From Flavobacteriales bacterium (GTDB lineage: Bacteria > Bacteroidota > Bacteroidia > NS11-12g > UBA955): DNA of 64,000 nucleotides. Location of the stretch: the NCBI GenBank assembly GCA_947496375.1, contig CANMCY010000009.1:1-64000 (forward strand). The letters run 5' to 3'. This document shows positions 8,262-16,096 of the stretch, piece after piece (position 1 is the first letter of the stretch; every line of letters starts with the position of its first letter). A model generated the notes under the pieces. It was not told the origin of the DNA. It saw only the letters and a program-made list of their open reading frames with translations, and searched no databases. The position numbers were made by a program, and so were the translations under genes.

Positions 8262-9368
8262 GTGTTCACCCTACAACAAGTAACAAACCACGCTACAGTT
8301 GCAGATTTTCATTCTGTTGCAAAGCTTGTATACCAGGATGATTTAAATTATATAAAGCCCATTACTTCAGACATTGAAGAAATATTTGATATCCAAAAAA
8401 ATGAAGCGTTCAATGGTGGTGATATCACACGCTGGGTGCTGTTAGACAAGGGTAAACCTATTGGTAGGGTAGCTGCTTTTTATCAGACAAAAAATAATGG
8501 TGAGCGCATGGGAGGGATGGGCTTTTTTGAGTGCATAAATAACCGCGATGCCGCTTTTGTTTTATTTGATGCCTGTAAATCCTGGCTTTCGGAACAAGGA
8601 CTAAACTATATGGATGGCCCTGTAAATTTTGGGGATCGGGATAGTTTCTGGGGGCTGTTGGTGGAGAAGAAAGCAACGCCAAGTTATCGTGAGGCCTATA
8701 ATCCGGATTATTACCGCGCTTTTTTTGAGGATTATGGCTTTGAAAAAATCATAGAGCAAAAGACCTGCGAAATCACGGAGAAAGAGTTCAATTACGAACG
8801 CTTTAGCAAACTTGCCGATAGGGTAATGTCAAATCCCAAATACCGTTTTGTTTCGCTTGATTACAAGAAGATAGACAAGTTTGCCGCAGATTTTGTTCAA
8901 GTTTACAATGAGGCATGGTCTTTCCATGAGGATTTTAGGCCTTTGACGATTGAGAAAATGATGGCACGCTTGAAAAAGGTTAAGCCGGTTTTGCCGGGTG
9001 ATTTTGCCATTTTTGCCTACGCAGACGACAGACCTATTGGTTTTTATGCGAGTATTTTGGAGGTCAATCAGGTTTTTAAACACTTCGATGGAAAATTAAA
9101 CCTGTGGAATGGACTTCGCTTTTTATGGCTTCGCAATAAAATCAACAAAGTCAGGGGGATTGTTTTTGGGGTTGTGCCTGATTTTCAGAACCTGGGCATT
9201 GAAACAGGTTTGATTATTGCCTTTTATAATAATCTGAAGAAACACCCCCGAATCAATGTGGCAGAGCTTGCCTGGATTGGAGATTTTAACGCAAAAATGC
9301 TCAGTATGCTGGAGTCGCTCGGTGCCTACACAGCTAAGGTACATTACACCTATCGCAAAAAATTTTAA
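8262..9368 (+). CDS. GNAT-fold N-acetyltransferase-like protein
   Basis: 368 residues starting with GTG. The N-terminal half has LLDKGKPIGRVAAFY and GFFECINNRDAAFVLFDACKSWL. The C-terminal half has GIVFGVVPDFQNLGIETGLI, a relaxed motif A for acetyl-CoA binding, followed by MLSMLESLGAYTAKVHYTYRK. This two-lobed organisation is that of uncharacterised GNAT proteins common in Bacteroidota. A TAAATTTG box lies only a few bases upstream of the GTG, so the mRNA may be nearly leaderless. The substrate is unknown. Confidence 0.7.
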   Translation: MFTLQQVTNHATVADFHSVAKLVYQDDLNYIKPITSDIEEIFDIQKNEAFNGGDITRWVLLDKGKPIGRVAAFYQTKNNGERMGGMGFFECINNRDAAFVLFDACKSWLSEQGLNYMDGPVNFGDRDSFWGLLVEKKATPSYREAYNPDYYRAFFEDYGFEKIIEQKTCEITEKEFNYERFSKLADRVMSNPKYRFVSLDYKKIDKFAADFVQVYNEAWSFHEDFRPLTIEKMMARLKKVKPVLPGDFAIFAYADDRPIGFYASILEVNQVFKHFDGKLNLWNGLRFLWLRNKINKVRGIVFGVVPDFQNLGIETGLIIAFYNNLKKHPRINVAELAWIGDFNAKMLSMLESLGAYTAKVHYTYRKKF

Positions 9369-9374
9369 AAAAGG

Positions 9375-9406
9375 TTTGGCATAAACAATGTCATTAACTA
9401 CTTTTG
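9375..9406 (+). promoter_or_regulatory. Promoter for tRNA-Lys
   Basis: A -33 TTTGG begins at 9375 and the -7 TACTTTTG spans 9399-9406. The spacing of 20 nt is the Bacteroidota arrangement. The tRNA begins about 18 nt later. Confidence 0.8.
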
Positions 9407-9424
9407 CAGTCCCAAAAACGGGAT

Positions 9425-9497
9425 GATTCCGTAGCTCAGTTGGTAGAGCAATACACTTTTAATGTATGGGTCCTGGGTTCGAGTCCCAGCGGGATCA
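9425..9497 (+). tRNA. tRNA-Lys (anticodon TTT)
   Basis: A full cloverleaf can be drawn. The acceptor stem pairs GATTCCG with CGGGATC (one G-U), the D arm is GCTCAGTTGGTAGAGC, the anticodon stem-loop is ATACA-CTTTTAA-TGTAT with anticodon TTT, and the T arm is CTGGG-TTCGAGT-CCCAG. The CCA end is not encoded. A terminator follows within a few bases. Confidence 0.95.
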
Positions 9498-9500
9498 CAA

Positions 9501-9525
9501 AAGCGGCTTTAAGGCCGCTTTTTTT
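9501..9525 (+). terminator. Intrinsic terminator of tRNA-Lys
   Basis: A 7-bp stem AAGCGGC / GCCGCTT with a short TTTAAG loop is followed by seven T residues. Confidence 0.88.
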
Positions 9526-9573
9526 GTGTTAGGCTGGGATCCCGTATCCGCAGTGTCGGGAAGTCGCAGCGGC

Positions 9574-9711
9574 ATTAATTTGCCAATAGCAGACAATACG
9601 CTTATCTTTGATAATAGTTGTGGAACCACGGAATTGGTGTTTCAGAAAAATTTAGATATAGAATCAATTTTAAACCCCTTTAAATTCGATGAAATCAGAA
9701 AATCTAAATAA
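9574..9711 (+). pseudogene. C-terminal relic of a zeta-toxin-family (P-loop kinase) gene
   Basis: In one frame, 45 codons read NLPIADNTLIFDNS followed by TELVFQKN and IESILNPFKFDEI. From memory this matches the C-terminal end of Bacteroidota zeta-toxin-like ATPases, which typically end in a 'LPLADSW..FDNS ... ELIA' strand and a final helix. The Walker A N-terminus and everything upstream are missing, because the frame runs into the tRNA-Lys terminator. I read it as a decayed toxin gene. The identification rests on a short stretch and is tentative. Confidence 0.5.
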
Positions 9712-9859
9712 GGCTTCTCATGATCATAATGAATTTAGAGATAAAATTTTAAAAGGTTTAGAGGTTTCTTTTCAAAGACTCGTTGAGTTCAAAAAGCAAA
9801 AGAATTCCCCTCTGGTGGTGGTGAGAGATGGAAAGATCGTAGAAGACCATAAGTATTAA
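9689..9859 (+). CDS. Small protein (56 aa), possible antitoxin-like partner of the zeta-toxin relic
   Basis: The ATG at 9689 opens a 56-codon frame overlapping the end of the toxin relic. It has an amphipathic helical N-terminus (FRDKILKGLEVSFQRLVEFK) and ends PLVVVRDGKIVEDHKY. Small proteins with this layout (KGL-x-S-Y/F-x-x-L-x-x-F/Y-K, then V-x-x-DGKIV) are found beside zeta-like toxin genes in Bacteroidota, usually upstream of the toxin. Here the order is reversed and the toxin is broken. A TAnnTTTG box with a matching TTTG 20 nt upstream (9579-9610) inside the relic could drive it. Its function is unproven. Confidence 0.5.
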   Translation: MKSENLNKASHDHNEFRDKILKGLEVSFQRLVEFKKQKNSPLVVVRDGKIVEDHKY

Positions 9860-10030
9860 AAAATGCCATTGGTATAGTGATTGGATGGCATTACAAAAAA
9901 GAAACGGAAGATGGCATGGTCAAATCAGTAATATGCGGCTATTAATCAACAATTACTTAGTTGGAATCAAGTGCCATGTTGAATGAAAAGATATGCTGTA
10001 ACGTTAAATTTTAATTGGGTAGTTGTGAGT

Positions 10031-11443
10031 CTACAGTTTAACAACCTTGTGAAAAATTCTTCCATTTCCAGTATTTACCTCAACAAAATAAAGGCCCGGG
10101 CTAATATTGTCAGCGTCTAATTGAATTGTGTGTGTGCCTTTCGTGTACAAACGGACTTTATTTTCCTTTATCACCAACCCTTTGTTATCCAAAATTCGTA
10201 AGGAGATATTTTGGTTTTGATATAAACGGAATGAAATAGTACTTCCTGTTTCTAGAGGGTTAGGATAAACGTTCAAATTGTCAACTGCAACCAAATTGTG
10301 GTTGGTGACGGACGACGTAAAAACACGAACATTCGATTTTAGGCGTATAAAACGGTTTGGAGATTCTGTGAGGGCATAAATTTGTCCATCGGGGGCTTGT
10401 CGCACATCCCTAAAACGTGCATACCCATTCATGCTCCGGTAGGATGCCAATTTCTTATTGTCCTTCAATTTTAGCCAATGTATATGCGTTCCCGCTAGTG
10501 CACCTATTAGTATGTCGGCCTCGTTAGCTTGTTGTGCATTGCGTAAAAAGGACATACCACTGGGTGCAATGGATGGAACCCAATAGGTTAGTGGTAGTGT
10601 CATCCCCGGCAGTGTTGTATCTGGTGTAATGGTAGTACCATTGTAATTAATGCCAAAGGTTACTAATGGCCAACCATAGTTTGTATTGGGTTTGATTAGG
10701 TTGAGTTCATCACCTCCACGCGGGCCATGTTCATGTGCATATATTTCTCCGGTAACCGGGTGCATAGCCATACCCTGTATATTACGGTTCCCCCAACAGT
10801 AAATTTCAGGTTTTGTATTTGGGGTGTCTATAAGCGGATTGTCATTTGGGGCCGTTCCATCATCATTTAATCTCAATACTTTTCCCAAGTGATTATTTCT
10901 GTTTTGTGCATGCTCTGGAGTACCTCTGTCACCTACAGACATATAAATCTTCTTGTTATTGTCAAATACAATTCTGGAGCCGAAGTGTACTCCGGAATTG
11001 ACTATCGGAAGCGCTCTGAATATCTCCTTAAAGTCCGTGAGTTTGTCGTCAACTAGTTTTCCTCGGCCAAGGGCAGTGGTTTGGCCACCGGAGGCAAATA
11101 CTGCATAGGTTAGGTAAACAAAACGATTTGAGGCAAATTCCGGATGCAATGCAATGTCTAGCAATCCACCCTGTCCATTTTGTGAAACTGCAGGTACACC
11201 GGAAATTTCAGTTTTTGAATTGGTAGATATCACATATCGATAAAGCTTGCCCTGTCTTTCAGTAAATATCACCTCATCACTATTGATGAAGGTAAATCCC
11301 CAAGGAACTGAAATATTGTTTATCAAAATTTTGTCCTCTGTCAGTTCAGGTGTTTGACCATTTATAATCATCGGTGAAATAACCATCATTGAACCCAGTA
11401 ACAATTTGAAAATGGACTGTCTATTTATGCCTAATAATATCAT
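10031..11443 (-). CDS. PQQ-dependent sugar dehydrogenase (soluble GDH-like) with T9SS type A sorting domain
   Basis: 470 residues. A signal peptide (ending in IINGQ) is followed by a six-bladed propeller of the glucose/sorbosone dehydrogenase family. VPWGFTFINSDEVIFTERQGKLYR is blade 1, NGQGGLLDIALHPEF follows, and GVHFGSRIVF and HEHGPRGGDELNLI are the family's signature segments around the PQQ and catalytic site. It would oxidise aldose sugars outside the cell or at its surface. The last 75 residues (LNVYPNPLETGSTISF to SPGLYFVEV) are a type A T9SS signal, so secretion uses the system encoded at 27-35 kb. A TAAATTTG box lies at 11448-11455. The base composition is more AT-rich than that of the neighbouring genes. 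Confidence 0.88.
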   Translation of the reverse strand: MILLGINRQSIFKLLLGSMMVISPMIINGQTPELTEDKILINNISVPWGFTFINSDEVIFTERQGKLYRYVISTNSKTEISGVPAVSQNGQGGLLDIALHPEFASNRFVYLTYAVFASGGQTTALGRGKLVDDKLTDFKEIFRALPIVNSGVHFGSRIVFDNNKKIYMSVGDRGTPEHAQNRNNHLGKVLRLNDDGTAPNDNPLIDTPNTKPEIYCWGNRNIQGMAMHPVTGEIYAHEHGPRGGDELNLIKPNTNYGWPLVTFGINYNGTTITPDTTLPGMTLPLTYWVPSIAPSGMSFLRNAQQANEADILIGALAGTHIHWLKLKDNKKLASYRSMNGYARFRDVRQAPDGQIYALTESPNRFIRLKSNVRVFTSSVTNHNLVAVDNLNVYPNPLETGSTISFRLYQNQNISLRILDNKGLVIKENKVRLYTKGTHTIQLDADNISPGLYFVEVNTGNGRIFHKVVKL

Positions 11444-11948
11444 GTATCAAATTTATTAATCTAAAAGGATAATCTAATTAAAATTGATTAGTTAGGGTAA
11501 AAATTAATAATTAATAATGAAATAACAGATATATTTAACAATGCAATTATTGCAAAATTGGGTACATAATATCTTTTGTTGTAATTGTATTTAATCCCAT
11601 ATATGTTCGCTCTATTTAAAAGTCAATTTTTTTCCTTTCGGTTGTCATTCTCTTTAGCATGGCAGCCAATTCATTCAGCTCCTGCGAAAAATTGAAAGAA
11701 AAGTTATTTAAAGCAATTTTTGCCGGGAGCGGTAATCTTAATTTTTACCATACCGATTGTCACATCCACCACTGCTGAAGATGAGTATATTACTGAAAAA
11801 GTTAATATGAAAGAATAATTGTGGAGTAATGAAATTGCATATTAACATGGTGCCAAAGCCCGCAGGGTAACTACAAAACCCTTGGAGTGCGCGCTCAAAG
11901 TGAAATTACATATTGAGTAATTGGAAATAATCCCCCGTAAATATTACG
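11444..11948. other. AT-rich intergenic stretch with coding debris
   Basis: About 500 bp without an intact gene. It holds a -7-like box of the dehydrogenase gene near 11448 and a frameshifted reverse-strand relic (11616-11815, listed separately). I see no RNA gene or repeat in it. Confidence 0.6.
11616..11815 (-). pseudogene. Frameshifted C-terminal coding relic of unknown identity
   Basis: On the reverse strand one frame gives VVDVTIGMVKIKITAPGK and stops. A second frame continues as LPLPAKIALNNFSF then FSQELNELAAMLKRM, ending with a stop at 11616-11618. The two pieces read like one protein tail broken by a single frameshift near 11725. The composition is protein-like, with an amphipathic helix at the end. 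I do not recognise the family. Chance cannot be excluded for a segment this short. Confidence 0.3.
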
Positions 11949-11990
11949 TAACTTTGAAACCCCAACCCATTCAGGTTGGGGTTGTTTTTT
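11949..11990 (+). promoter_or_regulatory. Promoter -7 box followed at once by a leader hairpin and U-run ahead of the RND operon
   Basis: TAACTTTG (11949-11956) is a TAnnTTTG box. Starting 3-4 nt later, an 8-bp perfect stem (CCCCAACC / GGTTGGGG, 11960-11981, 6-nt loop) is followed by TTGTTTTTT and then directly by the ATG at 11991. The whole predicted 5' leader is therefore hairpin plus U-run. It could be a transcript-stabilising 5' hairpin, an attenuator, or the terminator of something upstream. No good -33 was found at the usual spacing. Confidence 0.55.
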
Positions 11991-13052
11991 ATGAAAATTC
12001 ACAGAGGCTGGTATATCTTTATTCTTTCGGTAGTATTGTTGGCCATAATCAAATGGTTGTTTATATCCCCGAAAAAGGAAGCTATTGAAAATAAGCCCCA
12101 AAATCCGGTTGTCAGGGTTTCTGCTACCAAAGTAAATCTTACTGAATTTAGTGATGAAGTAACCGTTTCGGGCACAATCATGCCTTCTGAATCCGTGATA
12201 TTGCAACCCGAAATGTCAGGAAAAATCACCGGCATTTTTTTTCAGGAAGGCGCGCTTGTATCAGCGGGGCAATTGCTGGTAAAACTCAATGATTCTGAAT
12301 GGCAGGCGCAGCGCAAAAAGCTGAAAGCGCAGTTAAGTCAGGCAAAAATAGAAGCCGAACGCAATCAAAAATTACTGGAAGCAAGGGCCATCTCGCGCGA
12401 AATATTGGAGGCATCGCTGTTGAATGCGGAGTCCTTGCAGGCCGATCTGGAATTGAATGCTGCACAGATTGCCAAAACGGAAATCAGGGCTCCGTTTGCC
12501 GGAATCATTGGTAATCGTCAAGTGAGCGTTGGAGCAACCATCAATCTTTCTACTCAAATCGCTGCCCTATACCAAAATCAATCCCTGAAAGTTAAATGTC
12601 ATCTTCCGTCAGCATTTCGGCAGGGAATAAAAGCAGGTTCAGTCCTCATGATAAAATCAGGTTCGGGAAACCAGTCAACAGCAAAAGTATACAGCATAGA
12701 GCCTTCAGCGGATGCTGTGTCTGGTACTTTTGAAACCCGTGCCATTCTCAATAGCACATCCGAAGTGCAATCCGGCGACATGGTTATGGTTTCGGTGCGA
12801 AAAAATACAGCGGTGCCCGCTATTCGAATTCCAACAGGCGCTTTAATGCCCGTGCTCAAAGGTAACCGTGTGTTTATTATAAAGTCCGGTAAAGCGGAAC
12901 CTCGGGATGTAACAACCGGTGCCAGAAATGATAGCAGCGTACTTGTTTTATCGGGCTTAAACGATGGAGATTCTCTGATAACCGGCGGTCTGATGTTTGT
13001 GAAGCCGGGCATAGCCGTGAAAGTATCTCCCAAAAATTCAGCCAAGCCATGA
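11991..13052 (+). CDS. RND efflux periplasmic adaptor subunit (MFP, AcrA-like)
   Basis: 353 residues from the ATG at 11991. A TTG 15 nt upstream lies within the leader hairpin and is less likely. One N-terminal membrane anchor (WYIFILSVVLLAIIKWLFI) is followed by the standard order: lipoyl half-motif (VSGTIMPSESVILQPEMSGKI, GALVSAGQLLVKL), a coiled-coil hairpin about residues 100-150, the second lipoyl half (TEIRAPFAGIIG), then beta-barrel and membrane-proximal domains. It bridges the inner-membrane pump and outer-membrane channel. The stop overlaps the pump gene start in an ATGA arrangement, so this is the first gene of a three-gene efflux operon. Confidence 0.93.
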   Translation: MKIHRGWYIFILSVVLLAIIKWLFISPKKEAIENKPQNPVVRVSATKVNLTEFSDEVTVSGTIMPSESVILQPEMSGKITGIFFQEGALVSAGQLLVKLNDSEWQAQRKKLKAQLSQAKIEAERNQKLLEARAISREILEASLLNAESLQADLELNAAQIAKTEIRAPFAGIIGNRQVSVGATINLSTQIAALYQNQSLKVKCHLPSAFRQGIKAGSVLMIKSGSGNQSTAKVYSIEPSADAVSGTFETRAILNSTSEVQSGDMVMVSVRKNTAVPAIRIPTGALMPVLKGNRVFIIKSGKAEPRDVTTGARNDSSVLVLSGLNDGDSLITGGLMFVKPGIAVKVSPKNSAKP

Positions 13053-16000
13053 ATCTCTCGGAGCTGAGCGTCAAGCGTCCTGTGTTAAGCATGGTCATGT
13101 CTTTGCTTATTCTGGTGTTTGGTGGCATCGGTTTTAAGTTTTTGGGTGTACGTGAATTTCCCTCAATTGATCCCCCAATCATTACGGTAAGGACAGGATA
13201 TACCGGTGCCAATGCAGAAGTGGTGGAAAGCCAAATAACCGAGCCGCTGGAAAAGACGCTGAACAGCATTGAAGGCATTCGTACCATTTCTTCGGCCAGC
13301 AATCAGGGCAGTTCTGTTATCACCCTTGAATTTGAATTAAGTGTTGATTTGGAAAGGGCTGCCAACGATGTGCGCGATAAGGTTTCGCAGGCGGTACGTC
13401 AGCTTCCTCAGGATATCGATGCTGTGCCAAGTGTTTCCAAAGCAGATGCCAATAGCGATGCTATTATCAGCATGACAGTGCGCAGCAGCGACAGAAAACA
13501 AACCGATTTGAGCGATTATGCCGAAAACGTGATTGCACAGCGTATCCAAACCATTCCCGGGGTAAGTGGGGTTCAAATCTGGGGACAAAAACGATATGCC
13601 ATGCGTCTTTGGCTAAATCCGGCCCTAATGGCGGCCCGTGGCATTGTTCCTGCGGATGTGAGATCGGCGCTCCAACAACAGAATGTGGATTTGCCTTCAG
13701 GTAAAATTGAAGGCAATGCATCTGAACTCAACATCAATACCCGAGCAAATCTTGAAACCGTAACGGAGTTTGAAAATATGCTGCTTAAAAGCACAGAGGC
13801 AGGCAATGTATACCTCAAAGACGTTGCGCAGGTGCAGCTGGGGCCGGAAAATGAATCTACTATACTAAGACAAAGTGGAGTGCCCATGGTGGCGATAGCG
13901 GTCGTGCCTCAGCCGGGTTCTAATCAAATTGCCATTGCTTCAGAGTTCTATAAACGGCTGGAATCCCTAAAAAAAGAATTACCTACAGATATTGAGCTGG
14001 ACGTGGTGCTGGATACTACCGAATTCGTGCGCAGGTCTGTTAAAGAAGTAGCCGAAACCCTTCTCATTGCCTTTATCCTGGTAATACTGGTGGTATACCT
14101 CTTTTTCCGAGATGCTGTCGTGGCCATACGTCCGCTTATTGATATTCCCGTTTCGCTGGTCGGTACTTTTTTTATCATGTATTTGTTTGGCTTTTCCATC
14201 AATGTGCTGACACTGCTGGCCATAGTACTGGCTACCGGTCTGGTGGTGGATGATGGAATTGTAGTAACGGAAAATATTTACAAACGAATTGAAAAAGGCG
14301 AGAACCCCATTACTGCTGCCATTGAGGGCACACGCGAAATAATTTTTGCCGTAGTAAGCACCTCCCTCACGCTGGCCGCCGTGTTTCTTCCGGTTATATT
14401 TCTTCAGGGCTTCACAGGACGTCTTTTTAGAGAGTTTGGGGTGGTGCTGGCATCATCCGTGTTGATTTCTGCATTCGTTTCGCTTACACTCACGCCCATG
14501 CTGAATGCTTACCTGGTGAGAAAAAACAACAAACGAAGTCGTTTTTACGAAGCGACGGAGCCGTTTTTTGAGCGTTTAAACAGTGGATACCGAAACTGGC
14601 TGCAAGGAGTATTGCACAAGAAATGGATGGCGCTGGTAATTCTCATCTTATCCCTGGCTGCAGGGGTTTATTATTTCAAAACCTTGCCTAAAGAGCTGGC
14701 ACCGATGGATGATCGCAACTGGTTTAGATTATCTGTTACAGCCCCCGAAAGTGCCTCCTATGAATACACCGATGCCCACATGTTGCAATTGGCGCAGTTT
14801 CTGGATGATTCTGTGCCCGAATTGGCTGTAGCCCTTACCGTCACTTCGCCGCAGTTTGCCGGTTCAGGTTCTGTTAATACAGGTTTTGCCCGAATCAGAC
14901 TCACCGATGCCTCTGAACGCAAGCGCACACAGGCCGAAATTGCCCAGTATATCCAGAAAAAGGCAATGGGGATGAATTCTGCCAAGACCTTTGTGATACA
15001 ACCTCAAACCATCTCCACAGGCGGTGCCGGTTTCGGACAACCCGTGCAATTTGTTATACAGGCACCCAGTTTTGAAAAACTTAAATCGGTATTGCCTCAG
15101 TTTATGGATGATGCTTCCAAAGATCCGAACCTGCAGGCGGTGGATGTGAATCTAAAATTCAATAAGCCGGAAATTAACCTGGAAATTGACCGTGAACGTG
15201 CTGCAAAAGCGGGGGTTAGCATGCAGGAAATAGCCCAGACGCTTCAACTTGCATTCAGTGCCCAGCGGTTTGGTTACTTTACCCAGAATGGTAGACAGTA
15301 TCAGGTGATTGGGCAGCTCGACAGAGCCAATAGGGATGAACCCGCTGACCTGCAAAGTTTATACGTAAAAAATCGCAATGGTGCTTCGGTTCAGTTAAGA
15401 ACCCTCGTAAAAGTGATGGAGGAGAGCTCTCCTCCACAGCGTTACCGCTACAACCGTTTCATTTCAGCGACGGTTTCGGCAGGTTTGCCTCCGGGTAAAA
15501 CGGTAGGTGACGGCATACGTGCCATGCGCACACTGGCCAAAAAGCACCTGGATGAAAGCTTTAAAACCGAACTTACAGGAAGTTCCAGAGATTTTGAGGA
15601 GAGCAATGACAATCTATCGTTCGTTTTTCTGCTTTCGCTGTTGTTGATTTATCTGTTGCTTGCCGCACAATTTGAAAGTCTTACAGATCCTTTGATTATC
15701 ATGCTTACCGTGCCTTTGGCGCTGGCAGGTGCTTTATTTTCCCTATGGTATTTTAATCAGACTTTAAATATCTTCTCACAAATTGGCATTATTATGCTCA
15801 TTGGTTTAGTAACCAAAAATGGTATTTTAATCGTTGAATTTGCCAATCAGTTGCGAGAATCCGGGAAAAGTAAACTCGAGGCCATACTGCAGGCATCAGA
15901 AATGCGCCTCAGGCCGATTTTAATGACCACCATTGCAACTATATTCGGTGCGCTTCCCATTGCGATTGCTTTTGGTTCCGGTGCTGCCAGCAGGCAGGGA

Positions 16001-16096
16001 ATGGGCATTGTGGTAATGGGCGGACTGCTCATCTCATTGTTGTTTACCCTGATTGTAATTCCAACCATGTATTTATGGCTTTCAAGAAAAAAATAA
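13049..16096 (+). CDS. RND efflux pump permease (HAE1/AcrB family)
   Basis: 1015 residues, the usual RND size. It opens with SVKRPVLSMVMSLLILVFGGIGF (TM1) and the family's LGVREFPSIDPPIITVRTGYTGA. It has two large periplasmic porter loops and twelve predicted membrane helices. The TM4 proton-relay pair is present in LATGLVVDDGIVV, and the TM10 lysine region is GLVTKNGILIVEFAN. It exports hydrophobic or amphipathic compounds using the proton gradient, as a homotrimer with the adaptor and TolC-like proteins encoded on either side. The substrate is not predictable. It overlaps the adaptor gene by 4 bp and shares the A of TAATG with the next gene. Confidence 0.95.
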   Translation: MNLSELSVKRPVLSMVMSLLILVFGGIGFKFLGVREFPSIDPPIITVRTGYTGANAEVVESQITEPLEKTLNSIEGIRTISSASNQGSSVITLEFELSVDLERAANDVRDKVSQAVRQLPQDIDAVPSVSKADANSDAIISMTVRSSDRKQTDLSDYAENVIAQRIQTIPGVSGVQIWGQKRYAMRLWLNPALMAARGIVPADVRSALQQQNVDLPSGKIEGNASELNINTRANLETVTEFENMLLKSTEAGNVYLKDVAQVQLGPENESTILRQSGVPMVAIAVVPQPGSNQIAIASEFYKRLESLKKELPTDIELDVVLDTTEFVRRSVKEVAETLLIAFILVILVVYLFFRDAVVAIRPLIDIPVSLVGTFFIMYLFGFSINVLTLLAIVLATGLVVDDGIVVTENIYKRIEKGENPITAAIEGTREIIFAVVSTSLTLAAVFLPVIFLQGFTGRLFREFGVVLASSVLISAFVSLTLTPMLNAYLVRKNNKRSRFYEATEPFFERLNSGYRNWLQGVLHKKWMALVILILSLAAGVYYFKTLPKELAPMDDRNWFRLSVTAPESASYEYTDAHMLQLAQFLDDSVPELAVALTVTSPQFAGSGSVNTGFARIRLTDASERKRTQAEIAQYIQKKAMGMNSAKTFVIQPQTISTGGAGFGQPVQFVIQAPSFEKLKSVLPQFMDDASKDPNLQAVDVNLKFNKPEINLEIDRERAAKAGVSMQEIAQTLQLAFSAQRFGYFTQNGRQYQVIGQLDRANRDEPADLQSLYVKNRNGASVQLRTLVKVMEESSPPQRYRYNRFISATVSAGLPPGKTVGDGIRAMRTLAKKHLDESFKTELTGSSRDFEESNDNLSFVFLLSLLLIYLLLAAQFESLTDPLIIMLTVPLALAGALFSLWYFNQTLNIFSQIGIIMLIGLVTKNGILIVEFANQLRESGKSKLEAILQASEMRLRPILMTTIATIFGALPIAIAFGSGAASRQGMGIVVMGGLLISLLFTLIVIPTMYLWLSRKK

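Noticed and set aside
9530-9575. Possible attachment-site repeat of the tRNA-Lys 3' end
   Set aside because: Only a GGGATC-type hexamer is shared; no duplicated tRNA end long enough for an att site was found.
12599-13302. Two overlapping reverse ORFs over the adaptor/pump junction
   Set aside because: Shadows of the RND adaptor and pump genes.
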